Positions 55,159 through 63,775 are shown, counted from the stretch's first letter. The stretch: 64,000 nt of DNA from Rubellicoccus peritrichatus (GCF_033100135.1 NZ_CP136920.1:4397001-4461000), one strand, 5' to 3'. Notes: generated from the sequence alone by a model not told the origin. A program made the numbers and translations.

Positions 55159-57915
55159 GTGCAGCGTATCTTCAAGTTCTGCCATGATCACGCGTGGTTT
55201 GTTTTTGTTTGCATCATTCTGGTGACGGCATGGTCGGTTTGGTCTGCACGCAGCCTGCGAGTCAATGTATCAACCGATGAGCTAATACCCAGGAACAGCG
55301 AACTCTGGAGCACTTATAACAAAGTCCGAAGCGAGTTTGGATCCGACCAGCTTGCCGTCATTTATATCGAGGATCAGCACCTCTTTAAACGCGACAAGCT
55401 GATCCGATTGAATGAATTGGTTGCTGAGCTACGCGGCCTTGATGGCGTAGAGCGCGTCGAAAGCCTTTTTTCTGTGAGCAACATTCGTGGAAGTGGAGGC
55501 TGGGTTGAAACCGGACCGCTCTTCGAAAGCATTCCCTCTTCCCAGGAGGCTATTGATGAAAAAAAGGAGCAGGCGCTAAAAAACCCGCTTTTGCTACGAA
55601 CTGTCCTATCACTGGATGGGCGGTCGACCCTCATATCGATTTATCTGGAGCCTTATCAGGATAATGATGCCGATGCAGACCGGCGTATATATAATTTGAT
55701 CGAGGAGAAACTCGCCCCCTTTCAAGCCGACTTCGCACGGTCATTTCAGGTTGGCTCCCCTGCCCTTCATACCCTGATGGCAGATTTCATTCTCGAGGAT
55801 CAACGTTTCCTCTTACCAGTCTCTGGCTTACTCCTGGTCCTACTCATTGGTTTGTTACTCGGTAGCGTGACCGGAGCGACGATACCGGTGCTCAATGCCG
55901 CAATCAGCACTGCCTGGACACTGGGCATAATGGCTTCATTGGATATTCCAATTTCAATGCTCAACTACATTGTCCCGGCCTTGATCCTCATCATTGGATC
56001 AACCGAGGACGTTCATATTCTGGTTGAATATCAGGAAGCCAAAGACTCCGGCCTCAAAGGTGCCGATGCCATTCAATTTATGGCCAGTCGCATAGGGCTC
56101 ACACTGGTCCTGACCGGCATCACAACCTCGCTTGGCTTTGCAGTAACGGGCTTGAATGCATTGGGCATCATGCAGGAATTTGGTGTATCGGCAGCGATCG
56201 GAATGGCAACACGCTTCCTGGTTTCTGTCTTGTTCGTTCCGGCATTTCTAAGGGTTTTCGGGAAATACCTGAGCAAGCACACACACGACGCGAAGGAAGA
56301 GCGCAGGCATCAGAAAATTGCTGAATGGATGAGCAATCTGATCAAAACAGTTCTGGCTCCCAAAGCAGCCAAAGTCATTGCTGTATTTGCACTGATTGCG
56401 ATCCCATCACTTATCCTGATTCCAAAGATAAAACTGAGTAACGACCTCATCAGCTTTCTCCACCCGGATTCCCTGATTGTTGAACGCCTCGATACTGTTG
56501 CCAATCAACTCAGTGGGAGCAAAGTTATTTATATCACACTCAATGGCAGGCCAGGTGACTTCAAATCACCCAAAATGCTCAAAAGACTTGAGAATATCAC
56601 TAACTGGCTTCGCGAAAGAAGCGACTTTGACACCGTCACTTCCCTCTCTGACTACATCTCTCTGGTGAACCGAGCGATGTATGGAGATGCTCCGAAAATG
56701 GAGATCGTCCCCGATAACGAAGCGCTTATTGCCCAGTACTTCCTCTTTTTTCACCGTTCAGACCTTCGTCCCTATGTCACGGGAGATTTCTCAACCGCCA
56801 ACATCGTCATACGATGTAACATCAATGACAGTAGCGCCTTGAACGCAACCGTGGAAGAAATCCGATCCGGCCTCCAGGGGGGACGCTTTGGTAACTTGAA
56901 CTTCTCCGTCACCGGAAAGTCAGTTCTTGTCTCATCAGCCGTGGACAAAATCGTCACTGGGCAAGTCATTTCGCTCAGCACCATGGTTCTGACACTGTTT
57001 ATTATCATTTCCGTGCTGTTTCTTTCTGTCCGAGCTGGTGTCATGAGTGTCATCGCCAACCTTTTTCCGGTCGCGATTGTCTTTGGCCTGATGGCATTGT
57101 TTGGGATATCGCTCAACATCGGAACCTGTATGGTGGCGGCCATCACCATTGGTATTGCCGTCGATGACACGCTCCACCTGATGGTGCGCTACAACAAGCA
57201 GCTTAAAAACCTGAAAAACGAAGTCCTCGCCATCGGTGCTTCGGTCAAAGAAGAGTTCTTCCCCGTGCTGACGACATCGCTTGGGCTTGCAGGCGGATTT
57301 ATCGTCCTTGGCTTTTCAAGCTTTGTCCCCGTGATGCAGTTTGGTTTCCTCAGCGCCCTCGTCATGGTTCTGGCCCTGATCACCGACTTGATCCTGACGC
57401 CTGTGCTGCTCTCAACCATCCGCCTGATAACTCTCTGGGATTTGCTTGGCTTCAAGCTGCGCGAAACGCTAATCAACACATCGCCCATGTTTTCCGGCAT
57501 GACAAAATGGCAGGCCAAAAAACTAATCCTGCTTGCGAACGTTGAAGAGCACAAAGCCGGAGCCACGGTCATCCGCGAAGGCGAAACCGGAAGCAGCATG
57601 TACGTCATAATCGAAGGGGAAATGGAAGTCTCCAAAACCGTCGAAGATGAGCGCATACCATTGACCACGTTAAAGCTCGGTGACCTCGTTGGTGAAGTGG
57701 CTCTCGTTTCCGAAACCCGCCGCACTGCAGATGTCACCGCCAAAACCGATGTCCGCGTTCTATCACTCGACTGGGACTCCCTCGTCCGCCTTCAACAGAC
57801 AAGCCCGTATCTCTCCTCCAGACTGTTTCTCAATCTTTCGAATATCCTCGGACAACGTTTGAAGTCCTCCATAAGCCGAATCGACAGCCGTGCACCATTC
57901 CCTAACAGGAAATAG
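55159..57915 (+). CDS. MMPL/RND-type exporter with C-terminal cyclic-nucleotide-binding domain
   Basis: 918 residues, GTG start at 55159. N-terminal membrane helix, large periplasmic loop (~40-190), helices with family motifs (ILIIGSTEDVHILVEYQEA, IAVDDTLHLMVRYNKQ), second periplasmic loop (~425-580) and the remaining helices. MMPL proteins move lipids or hydrophobic compounds with a proton gradient. Residues ~790-905 are a cNMP-binding/Crp-type beta-barrel: GATVIREGETGSSMYVIIEGEMEV and LKLGDLVGEVALVSETRRTADVTA. The RTA of the phosphate-binding cassette is present. This fusion would let cAMP or a related nucleotide gate export; that is inference. The preceding LolA-like gene is its partner. 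Confidence 0.88.
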   Translation: MQRIFKFCHDHAWFVFVCIILVTAWSVWSARSLRVNVSTDELIPRNSELWSTYNKVRSEFGSDQLAVIYIEDQHLFKRDKLIRLNELVAELRGLDGVERVESLFSVSNIRGSGGWVETGPLFESIPSSQEAIDEKKEQALKNPLLLRTVLSLDGRSTLISIYLEPYQDNDADADRRIYNLIEEKLAPFQADFARSFQVGSPALHTLMADFILEDQRFLLPVSGLLLVLLIGLLLGSVTGATIPVLNAAISTAWTLGIMASLDIPISMLNYIVPALILIIGSTEDVHILVEYQEAKDSGLKGADAIQFMASRIGLTLVLTGITTSLGFAVTGLNALGIMQEFGVSAAIGMATRFLVSVLFVPAFLRVFGKYLSKHTHDAKEERRHQKIAEWMSNLIKTVLAPKAAKVIAVFALIAIPSLILIPKIKLSNDLISFLHPDSLIVERLDTVANQLSGSKVIYITLNGRPGDFKSPKMLKRLENITNWLRERSDFDTVTSLSDYISLVNRAMYGDAPKMEIVPDNEALIAQYFLFFHRSDLRPYVTGDFSTANIVIRCNINDSSALNATVEEIRSGLQGGRFGNLNFSVTGKSVLVSSAVDKIVTGQVISLSTMVLTLFIIISVLFLSVRAGVMSVIANLFPVAIVFGLMALFGISLNIGTCMVAAITIGIAVDDTLHLMVRYNKQLKNLKNEVLAIGASVKEEFFPVLTTSLGLAGGFIVLGFSSFVPVMQFGFLSALVMVLALITDLILTPVLLSTIRLITLWDLLGFKLRETLINTSPMFSGMTKWQAKKLILLANVEEHKAGATVIREGETGSSMYVIIEGEMEVSKTVEDERIPLTTLKLGDLVGEVALVSETRRTADVTAKTDVRVLSLDWDSLVRLQQTSPYLSSRLFLNLSNILGQRLKSSISRIDSRAPFPNRK

Positions 57916-58502
57916 CAGTACACGAACCATTTCCATATAACACCTGGAAACGACCAAGCAGCATAACACTGTCCTAACGTCTTTTATATGACTGTAGAAA
58001 CCCGAAGTGTTTTCAAAATCGAGAGTAAGTGGCCTGAGAGACCATCACAATGCACGCTCATGCGCATCTGATCGGCAAACCGGTTTAATCCCAACTACGG
58101 GACCACCTACACGTACCATCCAATACTAACTACGGGCCTTCGCCCAAACCGAGGGAATTTTCAATTTCGGATTACTGATTGCGGATTTCAGAAGGTGAAG
58201 ACTTTAAGTTTCACCATTCCGCATTCCGCATTCGCAAATCGTCATTCCCGCTCAGCCTGGGCAAGCGCTATGTTGGACATTGCCCGGCAATAGGTATTCG
58301 AACCAAACTCCGCCCCGGCAATAAGGCATAGCCTAAGCACAACCTCCAGCCGCGAAGCCACTCGCCCACAAACATCGGTTTGGCAGACAGGATTGTTAAC
58401 AATAGAACCCTTGATGGCGGTAAGTAATTCATGCCCCAATTAGAGCAAAATGAAATATACGGTGCAACTAAAAAGTGAAAAAATGTTCACTTATTTTAAC
58501 TA
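57916..58502. other. Gap between exporter gene and cassette array
   Basis: Nearly 590 bp of non-coding sequence. It has an inverted repeat at 58194-58215 (GGTGAA/TTCACC) flanked by GCGGA-type direct repeats (ATTCCGCATTCCGCATTCGC near 58218), and short repeated phrases such as AACTACGGG. A minus-strand ORF at 58242-58439 has no gene-like traits. No integrase gene is seen. Confidence 0.5.
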
Positions 58503-58535
58503 ATTGAACTGCACGCCTTTAGCGTCTTGTTAGCT
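58503..58535 (+). repeat. Degenerate attC-like site or array edge (site 0)
   Basis: ATTGAAC at the left and GTTAGCT at the right, with CACGC-CTTTA-GCGTC between them. The right box is the same as in site 1, but the stem has mismatches and no cassette gene precedes it. It may be the left end of the array, a decayed attC or a former attI. Confidence 0.45.
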
Positions 58536-58574
58536 AAGTTTTTTCATAAATTAATACATATCAAAAAGAAGAAT

Positions 58575-58665
58575 TTAGCCACGGATTAACGCAGATGAAA
58601 CGCGGATTAAATTCAAACAATCCCGTTATTTTATCAGCGAAAATTCGCGTTCCATCTACGGCTAA
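58575..58665. repeat. Diverged copy of the CGCGGAT-type inverted repeat
   Basis: Arms TTAGCCACGGATTAACGCAG and a mismatched complement ending CTACGGCTAAC, with a central CGCGGATTAAATTCAA as in the copy at 46926-47004. It lies in the long leader of the first cassette, which also has phrases like CTCTGTGTCTCTGTGGCTAAT that commonly recur between genes of this phylum (recollection, not checked). Confidence 0.6.
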
Positions 58666-59051
58666 CAAAAACGAGCTCTGCGCTCTCTGTGTCTCTGTGG
58701 CTAATAAATAGCTTTATAAGGAATGCCCCCGCTCCTTTATGCTACCGTTAGAAACTCTCTGCCTTCATCTGAATAATCTGCGGATAGACTAAAGCCATGC
58801 ATTTGATGAGGGTTAAAGATCGGACTGCTTCCATGCCTTTTATGATCTCTGTGGTTAGCATCTTTTTACGCCTTGGCCTCCCTGCAAAAGAAAAAAACAG
58901 AAGCCTTCATGATATCTGGAAAATCTGATATTATTCCATTTAGGATATTATCCGTATAGGAACCCCATCCTTTATTGAGCAATTTCCCTTTTACTTACTA
59001 ACACTCTGGAATATTATCCGGAAATGAACTAATAACTTGTTGGACAAAAAA
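58666..59051. other. Leader of the first cassette gene
   Basis: About 385 bp without an ORF. It contains AT-rich sequence with repeated ATTATCCG (58945-59022), which could be a promoter or operator region. It is much longer than the 5-10 bp leaders of most other cassettes, so either a promoter cassette or inserted material is present. Confidence 0.35.
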
Positions 59052-59594
59052 ATGAAAATAATACTCAGCATCTTTTGTTTACTTGCCCTCTCATTCTGTG
59101 CCTTGCACGGTAACGAAGATGAACAAATTAAAATCTCGATAGAGAAGTATTTCAAAGCTTATCAAGAACAAGACTGGGAAACGGTTGTAGGACTATTCCA
59201 CCCTGAATTTATGGTCGAAATGAGGAGAGTTATGTTGTCCTCGATAGATCTTGAAAATGCGTCCGCTGAGGAACGTGAAGAGTGGCTTAAGAATTACAGA
59301 GTAGATACAGTCGAGGAGATCGAGAAGCTTAGTCCAAAAGAATTCTACCTAAGGATTCTTGAATCAACATCGCGGCTTGAACACATGAAAGTAATGAAAG
59401 AAATCAATACCTCTATCAGTGATATCGATATCCAATTAGATGAAGGGCGGTATATCGCAGCTGCGAGCGTTATTTCAATTTTACGAGATAAGAAGTTTAC
59501 GGGGACGACAATGTTCCTTTTTGAAGAGAATGAGGGGAGATATTTAATTGCGGATCTATACAAAAAGGATAAGAAAGTCCAACAAGTCGAGTGA
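59052..59594 (+). CDS. Cassette 1: exported NTF2-like protein of unknown function
   Basis: 180 residues from the ATG at 59052, which gives a signal peptide (MKIILSIFCLLALSFCALHG); an upstream TTG at 59037 is less good. The mature N-terminus IKISIEKYFKAYQEQDWETVVGLFHPEF is a classical NTF2/SnoaL-like opening. The rest is helix/strand with ASAEEREEWLKNYRVDT. A cassette-borne exported small protein may bind a small molecule or be structural; no function is known. The stop lies inside attC 1. Confidence 0.7.
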   Translation: MKIILSIFCLLALSFCALHGNEDEQIKISIEKYFKAYQEQDWETVVGLFHPEFMVEMRRVMLSSIDLENASAEEREEWLKNYRVDTVEEIEKLSPKEFYLRILESTSRLEHMKVMKEINTSISDIDIQLDEGRYIAAASVISILRDKKFTGTTMFLFEENEGRYLIADLYKKDKKVQQVE

Positions 59595-59631
59595 GGCAAC
59601 GCCTTTGGCGTGCCTCCTCTTATCGTTAGCT
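59577..59631 (+). repeat. attC site 1
   Basis: Left box GTCCAAC, right box GTTAGCT, 55 nt. A hairpin is formed by GAGGCAACGCC/GGCGTGCCTC with a TTT loop and one unpaired A, the usual asymmetry of attC bottom-strand folding. Confidence 0.85.
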
Positions 59632-59636
59632 AGAAA

Positions 59637-60101
59637 ATGAAATTAGAAAAGCTATATCACGATTCAAGAATTTCGGTTAATCAGCTTCCGAAAGGATTGT
59701 GGGTATATTTGCCACGTTCAAAATCTGACAACGAAACCGTTGAAAGATTACGGGCTTTATCAAAAGAAGAAATAAAGCCTCTATTACCATTTCTGCTTTC
59801 TTGGGTTCAGGATATGAATTGGCCGATATCTAGTGCGATGTCTGGCGTTTTAGTTTCAGCAGAAGATTATGTTGTGCCAGAAGTTGAATGGGTTCTGTCT
59901 GGTAAGGATGATATATGGAAAGCAAATTGCATAAGGTGCGTCTTATTGGATTTAAGAATCGATTATATTATACATTTGTTGCCTATTTTAAAAAGAATAG
60001 CGCATAGACCGACTGAAGGTGAAAAAGAAGAAGAAGCTGATGACGATGCGAAAGCTTGTATTGAATATATTGAGAAGGAAGGAGCTAACCAGGCGAGGTA
60101 G
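59637..60101 (+). CDS. Cassette 2: DUF5071-like protein
   Basis: 154 residues, six bases after attC 1. LLSWVQDMNWPISSAMSGVLVS and VEWVLSGKDDIWKANCIR resemble the helical DUF5071 family (W-x-QD-x-NWP, then a D-x-xWK motif), whose members are HEAT-like and functionally uncharacterised. The C-terminus is acidic and lysine-rich. The stop lies in attC 2. Family assignment is by memory of the motif. Confidence 0.75.
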   Translation: MKLEKLYHDSRISVNQLPKGLWVYLPRSKSDNETVERLRALSKEEIKPLLPFLLSWVQDMNWPISSAMSGVLVSAEDYVVPEVEWVLSGKDDIWKANCIRCVLLDLRIDYIIHLLPILKRIAHRPTEGEKEEEADDDAKACIEYIEKEGANQAR

Positions 60102-60148
60102 TCAATGCCTAGGCTGCGCCTAGTCATCGACTACTCTTTACGTTCGGC
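60083..60148 (+). repeat. attC site 2
   Basis: Left AGCTAAC, right GTTCGGC, 66 nt. Stem GAGGTAGTCAATGCCTAGGC pairs with GCGCCTAGTCATCGACTACTC with few mismatches; the loop contains CTG. Confidence 0.85.
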
Positions 60149-60157
60149 GAAAGAAAC

Positions 60158-60730
60158 ATGATCCCCCTCGACGATCCAATTTGGCAGACTTTAGAAGGCG
60201 GTTATCGAGTGCCATACAATCCAATGCCTGCTCTTGAACGGTTGGAAATGGCGGAAACAAGAGAAGAAGAGAAAGAAGTTTTTCGAGAGTTGTGGGATAA
60301 ATTGCACCACCAAGGTGACGTGGGAACGGCATCCTATGCGACCGTCCCTCACTTGGTCAAAATTGGAAAGAAGAAGGGAATAAAGAGTTATGACCTTCCT
60401 GCGCTCGTTGCTCTCGTAGAAATCCAGCGTCACGAATCGCAAAACCCAAGTTTGCCGGAAGAGTTTAAAGAAAGTTATGCGAACGCATTGGTTTCAATCC
60501 CTGAGCTTATCGCATCCAGTCTTCCAGGGGATTGTGATGAATACATCACTTCATCAGTCTGTGCGGCTTTGGCTGCATCCAAAGGTCAGTTCAACTTAGC
60601 TCGTGCATACCTTGAGATGAGAGAAGATGTTGCTTTGGAGTTCCTCAAGGAGCAGACTGGATATGAACCCTCAACAATGAATAAGACCGAACAAGTTGCT
60701 TCACGAAACCCGGACAAGCCGGTTTCGTGA
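60158..60730 (+). CDS. Cassette 3: HEAT-like helical protein
   Basis: 190 residues, no signal peptide. Helical repeats with LWDKLHHQGDVGTASYATVPHLVKIG and ALVEIQRHESQNPSL, LASSLPGDCDEYITSSVCAALAASKG (positions ~45-150). I do not know the family; similar cytosolic proteins often appear in integron cassettes. It may be a binding or immunity-type protein, which is speculation. The C-terminus lies in attC 3. Confidence 0.65.
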   Translation: MIPLDDPIWQTLEGGYRVPYNPMPALERLEMAETREEEKEVFRELWDKLHHQGDVGTASYATVPHLVKIGKKKGIKSYDLPALVALVEIQRHESQNPSLPEEFKESYANALVSIPELIASSLPGDCDEYITSSVCAALAASKGQFNLARAYLEMREDVALEFLKEQTGYEPSTMNKTEQVASRNPDKPVS

Positions 60731-60744
60731 GCTTGGCGTTCTCC
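60686..60744 (+). repeat. attC site 3
   Basis: Left ACCGAAC, right GTTCTCC, 59 nt. Stem GCTTCACGAAACC with GGTTTCGTGAGC (one unpaired base), loop CGGACAAGCC. Confidence 0.8.
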
Positions 60745-60752
60745 TAAAGAAA

Positions 60753-61160
60753 ATGCTTTTCACCGATTATTACGGAAAAATCAAAGCCCGCCCGGAGATG
60801 TATACGGGAAAGACTTCACTGGTAGCGTTGGTCTATCTTCTGGATGGTATAGATATTGCCGCAGAGAAAATGGTCTATATGCCAACTTTCAAATATTGGC
60901 TTCAAACGAAATACAACAGAAGAGACGGCATTATACCCATGATTCTTGAGAGAAGCGGTAGCGACGAAGAAGGGATGGGAGTATTTTTTGAAGAATTCGA
61001 TCTCTTTCTTGATGATTTTCAGAAAAGAGGACCTGAAGATATCCGGGAAGAAAACGATAAGTGGTTTTGCTTCCCTGCTTGGCAAGGAAAGCATTCTAAC
61101 ACTGAGTGGGAAATCCGCGTAATCAAACATGGAGAACCAGTCGGCATAGGTGACGATTGA
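60753..61160 (+). CDS. Cassette 4: small protein of unknown function
   Basis: 135 residues from the ATG at 60753; an ORF start at 60696 would lie inside the attC. AAAGAA precedes the start. Opening LFTDYYGKIKARPEMYTGK, then acidic EEGMGVFFEEFDLFLDDFQKRG and aromatic W/F residues near the C-terminus (DKWFCFPAWQGKHSNTEW). No domain recognised. The sequence is typical of acidic cassette proteins that might inhibit or bind nucleic-acid enzymes; this is conjecture. Confidence 0.6.
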   Translation: MLFTDYYGKIKARPEMYTGKTSLVALVYLLDGIDIAAEKMVYMPTFKYWLQTKYNRRDGIIPMILERSGSDEEGMGVFFEEFDLFLDDFQKRGPEDIREENDKWFCFPAWQGKHSNTEWEIRVIKHGEPVGIGDD

Positions 61161-61186
61161 CATCTCACCTAGCCTCATCGTTAGAT
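61131..61186 (+). repeat. attC site 4
   Basis: Left box GGAGAAC (weak), right box GTTAGAT, 56 nt. Stem AGGTGA/TCACCT inside, with partial outer pairing. The left box is poor, so this site rests on the right box, the stem and the position. Confidence 0.6.
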
Positions 61187-61195
61187 ATTAAAGCT

Positions 61196-61879
61196 ATGAC
61201 AGAGTTCTTAAAATTATTTGAACTGGCTAAGGCAGTCGTTGAAGAAGTCATTGAGCGTAAGAGAGAAATTAAAGATTCATCATGGGAAGAACTCATAGAA
61301 GCACTTGATGACCTCAGCGAAATCACCCGTCTCCATGCAGAAGCTATTGCAGAAGTCACTTTACCTATAGAATATTCTAACGATCTGCTAGAGACAGCGC
61401 ATCGATATTCGCGACTCGCGAAGAATCCATATTTCCCACAAGGATATAGTGCAATTCGCGGCACATTGGAATCTTGTCTTAGTGCCAAGATGTTTAAAGC
61501 AGAAGCGATTCAGTCTCATTTGACCAAAATCCTAGACGAACTAAGTAAATTTCAGGAAGGAGCCTTTTTACTTAGCTGGGACAGCTTCTCGATCTCAGAT
61601 GCATTTGCAAAAAGTGTTGATGTATATAATTCGGATAGTGAAAACGATTTTCACGATTTTCGTGAGGAGTTTCAGAAGTTCAAAGGAAGTTATGATGTTT
61701 TAATGAGAGAAACAAGTAAGCCTGATGAACTAGAGCAACCATCCACAAAGGAAGATCTCGTAGCCGTTTTGAGATCTTGGTGCATATCTTGGCAACGCCA
61801 TATCCATAATATCCTATATCGCGGTCGTGGTCTGAATTATGAAATTCATCGCCTTAAAAAATTAAAGAATTTCACCTAA
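61196..61879 (+). CDS. Cassette 5: long helical protein of unknown function
   Basis: 227 residues from the ATG at 61196, 10 bp after attC 4. Almost wholly alpha-helical with heptad-like stretches (ELAKAVVEEVIERKREIK, DSSWEELIEALDDLSEITRL) and a C-terminal half (AVLRSWCISWQRHIHNILYRGRG). No motif is recognised. The gene ends inside attC 5. Confidence 0.6.
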   Translation: MTEFLKLFELAKAVVEEVIERKREIKDSSWEELIEALDDLSEITRLHAEAIAEVTLPIEYSNDLLETAHRYSRLAKNPYFPQGYSAIRGTLESCLSAKMFKAEAIQSHLTKILDELSKFQEGAFLLSWDSFSISDAFAKSVDVYNSDSENDFHDFREEFQKFKGSYDVLMRETSKPDELEQPSTKEDLVAVLRSWCISWQRHIHNILYRGRGLNYEIHRLKKLKNFT

Positions 61880-61934
61880 CCAGTCGCTTCTGGCCAACGC
61901 CGCTAACGCGTCGCACCAGAGCTCCACGTTGTGC
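61874..61934 (+). repeat. attC site 5
   Basis: Left ACCTAAC matches RYYYAAC exactly, right GTTGTGC. Stem CGCTTCTGG...AACGC pairs with GCGT...CCAGAGC around CGCTAA. 61 nt. Confidence 0.8.
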
Positions 61935-61942
61935 AGAACTAA

Positions 61943-62410
61943 ATGAAAGAAGACCTGAACCAGATTTCTGAATTAGTGATCCGTCGAGTAATCCTTGAGG
62001 GCGATGAAACAGATCAGGTCACCATAAAAGAGGAAGAAGGAAATCAGGTTATATTTTATGAACGTGTGGACGGATATCGGCCTGAAAGAAATTTAGAGAA
62101 AACACTCAATCCAGATGGCTCGTCATGCCGAAAACTTCAGACTCTAGTAAATTTTAGCTTAGAAAACCGAAGCTTGAACTTTCAGGCGAAGGATGTGCTG
62201 GATGGAATCATATATGAGGTTCGAATCGAATCTTGTGGGACTACTTCTACGGCAGACTTATTTTGCCCAAGATATTCAAGTGACCCTCAAATAAAAAAGG
62301 CTGGCGAGCTACTTGATGCCCTGTTCGAGCAGATTGAAAACGAAGTTTCAAATGGAACAAAGGGCGCAACCAGGCGATTGTGGCAACGCCTTTGGCGCGC
62401 CACATCTTAA
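61943..62410 (+). CDS. Cassette 6: small acidic beta/alpha protein of unknown function
   Basis: 155 residues. N-terminal helices (NQISELVIRRVILEGDE), strand-rich middle (QVIFYERVDGYRPERN; SLENRSLNFQAKD) and a C-terminal helix (AGELLDALFEQIENEVSN). No domain recognised. The stop codon falls within attC 6. Confidence 0.6.
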   Translation: MKEDLNQISELVIRRVILEGDETDQVTIKEEEGNQVIFYERVDGYRPERNLEKTLNPDGSSCRKLQTLVNFSLENRSLNFQAKDVLDGIIYEVRIESCGTTSTADLFCPRYSSDPQIKKAGELLDALFEQIENEVSNGTKGATRRLWQRLWRATS

Positions 62411-62418
62411 CGCTAGAA
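62364..62418 (+). repeat. attC site 6
   Basis: Left GCGCAAC, right GCTAGAA (one T changed to C in the GTT), 55 nt. Stem TGTGGCAACGCC/GGCGCGCCACA with TTT loop, very like site 1. The changed core could reduce recombination. Confidence 0.7.
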
Positions 62419-62425
62419 TAAAACG

Positions 62426-62797
62426 ATGGGCAAGCATCCACCACTATCAGAGTTACAGAAATGTATTCGACGATGGAAGAAAGGCTATCTCTCGGAACGT
62501 GAAGTTGTAGATGGACTTTTTGCCAGTATGAAGAAGGAAGACTTGTTGACGCTCTCTGACGAATGTCCTGAGGCGCTATTGGCACTTTTGAAAACTGAAG
62601 TGAGCAGGTTCCCTAAAGCCGATAAGGGGTGGGATGGCTTTTATTTAGGAACTGTGTCGGAGTATAGTCCCAGTATTTCTCAAGAACGAATTCGAAAAAT
62701 AGGTTTAGAAGAAACTAAACGGATTCGTATCGGTGTTGAATTATTTAGGAATTGGCTAAAAGAAAATGGGGATAGTCGCAGTGAAAGGAAATTCTAA
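62426..62797 (+). CDS. Cassette 7: small basic protein of unknown function
   Basis: 123 residues. Lysine/arginine-rich (LQKCIRRWKKGYLSEREVV) and helical, with ETKRIRIGVELFRNWLKENG at the C-terminus, which looks capable of nucleic acid binding; that is inference. No known domain. It starts 8 bp after attC 6 and its stop overlaps attC 7. Confidence 0.6.
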   Translation: MGKHPPLSELQKCIRRWKKGYLSEREVVDGLFASMKKEDLLTLSDECPEALLALLKTEVSRFPKADKGWDGFYLGTVSEYSPSISQERIRKIGLEETKRIRIGVELFRNWLKENGDSRSERKF

Positions 62798-62860
62798 CAA
62801 GTCGGTGCAGACAACTCCGAACCCTGACGGGCTCTGCGTGTCTGGCCTCTGACGTTGGGA
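62792..62860 (+). repeat. attC site 7 (boundaries ambiguous)
   Basis: Left TTCTAAC, right GTTGGGA, 69 nt, with pairing CAGACA/TGTCTG and CCC/GGG around TGAC. A longer alternative ends at GTTCGGC (62919-62925) and would include the hairpin TTGGGACGG/CCGTCCCAA at 62855-62886. Confidence 0.6.
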
Positions 62861-63034
62861 CGGACTCGCTTCGCTCGCCGTCCCAACTCCGCACTGAGCC
62901 AGCTCAAGCAGCTTGTCGGTTCGGCGCGAAGCGCCTCCCAATAAATTACTTGAGGCGACTTCGGGATTGTCACTTCGCTAGCAAGTTTGCTATGTTCCAG
63001 ACCTTCGCGCCTCAGCGCGGAGTCCTAGAAGGAA
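62861..63034. other. Non-coding leader of cassette 8, possibly a decayed cassette
   Basis: 174 bp without an ORF. It contains the hairpin arm of the previous site, a GTTCGGC box at 62919, GCGAAGCGCC and a hairpin TTCGCGCCTCAGCGCGGA at 62999-63018 followed by GTCCTAGAAGG, which resembles a mutated GTT box. It could be a lost cassette. Confidence 0.35.
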
Positions 63035-63712
63035 ATGAAATACATCCACGACCTATTGCAGCGTATGAAGTCTAAAGAAAGACTTCCAGGAACTGACGAT
63101 CATGGGAGCAGCAAAGACCGTGTTGCGTGGCAAGCAACACGTGAAGCTGAAACAATTTCAGACACAGAGCACCTCAAGAAAATCGAACTTCTTTTGAAGA
63201 AGAAAATCAGTAAAAAAGATCTGAGAAGTCTGATATTTATCATCAGCTGGATCATACATAATACTGGCAACGCTCATGCAAAAGAAGTTTATCTGTCGAT
63301 CCCATGGGAGGACGCTGACGATTACACTATGATGAACCTAATTGATGGTGCCATAAGAGCAGATTTGATCGAATATATTGATCGAGTTCGCCAGATGATC
63401 AAAAAAACTGAATCAGGAAGTGATCACTACTCCTCAGCAATAGAGTATTTCGGAAAGATTGGAAAGTTGGATGCATTGCATGACATTGGAAGCGAACTCG
63501 ACGCTGACTGCTCTGGCCATTTTGAGCCGTTCATCTGCTGCACAGAATTAGCAAGAATAGGAAGCACTGATGCCATCCCCTACCTTGAACGAGCAATCGA
63601 AAGGCATCAAAAGGGAAGGAAGCAGTGGCAAAAGCAAACTATTGCATGGTCTACAAGAGCTATCGAAAGAATCCAGAACAATGAAGATCCAGCAACCCCA
63701 TGGTGGAACTAA
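63035..63712 (+). CDS. Cassette 8: HEAT-like helical protein
   Basis: 225 residues, cytoplasmic. Helical-repeat character: LRSLIFIISWIIHNTGNAHAKE, SSAIEYFGKIGKLDALHDIGSEL and IGSTDAIPYLERAIERHQKG, with D-A and A-I-pY-L motifs common in HEAT/Armadillo-like solenoids. Such proteins bind other proteins. The stop codon TAA ends just before attC 8. Confidence 0.65.
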   Translation: MKYIHDLLQRMKSKERLPGTDDHGSSKDRVAWQATREAETISDTEHLKKIELLLKKKISKKDLRSLIFIISWIIHNTGNAHAKEVYLSIPWEDADDYTMMNLIDGAIRADLIEYIDRVRQMIKKTESGSDHYSSAIEYFGKIGKLDALHDIGSELDADCSGHFEPFICCTELARIGSTDAIPYLERAIERHQKGRKQWQKQTIAWSTRAIERIQNNEDPATPWWN

Positions 63713-63714
63713 AA

Positions 63715-63771
63715 CTAGAACTAGCCTATGGTGGCAACGGCTGACGCCGTCGCCACATCTCAACGTTCGCA
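63715..63771 (+). repeat. attC site 8
   Basis: Left CTAGAAC, right GTTCGCA, 57 nt. Stem TGGTGGCAACGGC with GCCGTCGCCACA, loop TGAC, one unpaired A as in site 1. Confidence 0.8.
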
Positions 63772-63775
63772 GAAC

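Noticed and set aside
58194-58215. GGTGAA/TTCACC hairpin as a riboswitch or terminator
   Set aside because: Short stem in repeat-rich sequence far from any gene start or end; no conserved RNA motif recognised.
58242-58439. Minus-strand 65-codon ORF before the cassette array
   Set aside because: No homology or motif visible, in a repeat-rich non-coding stretch, and opposite in direction to all cassettes.
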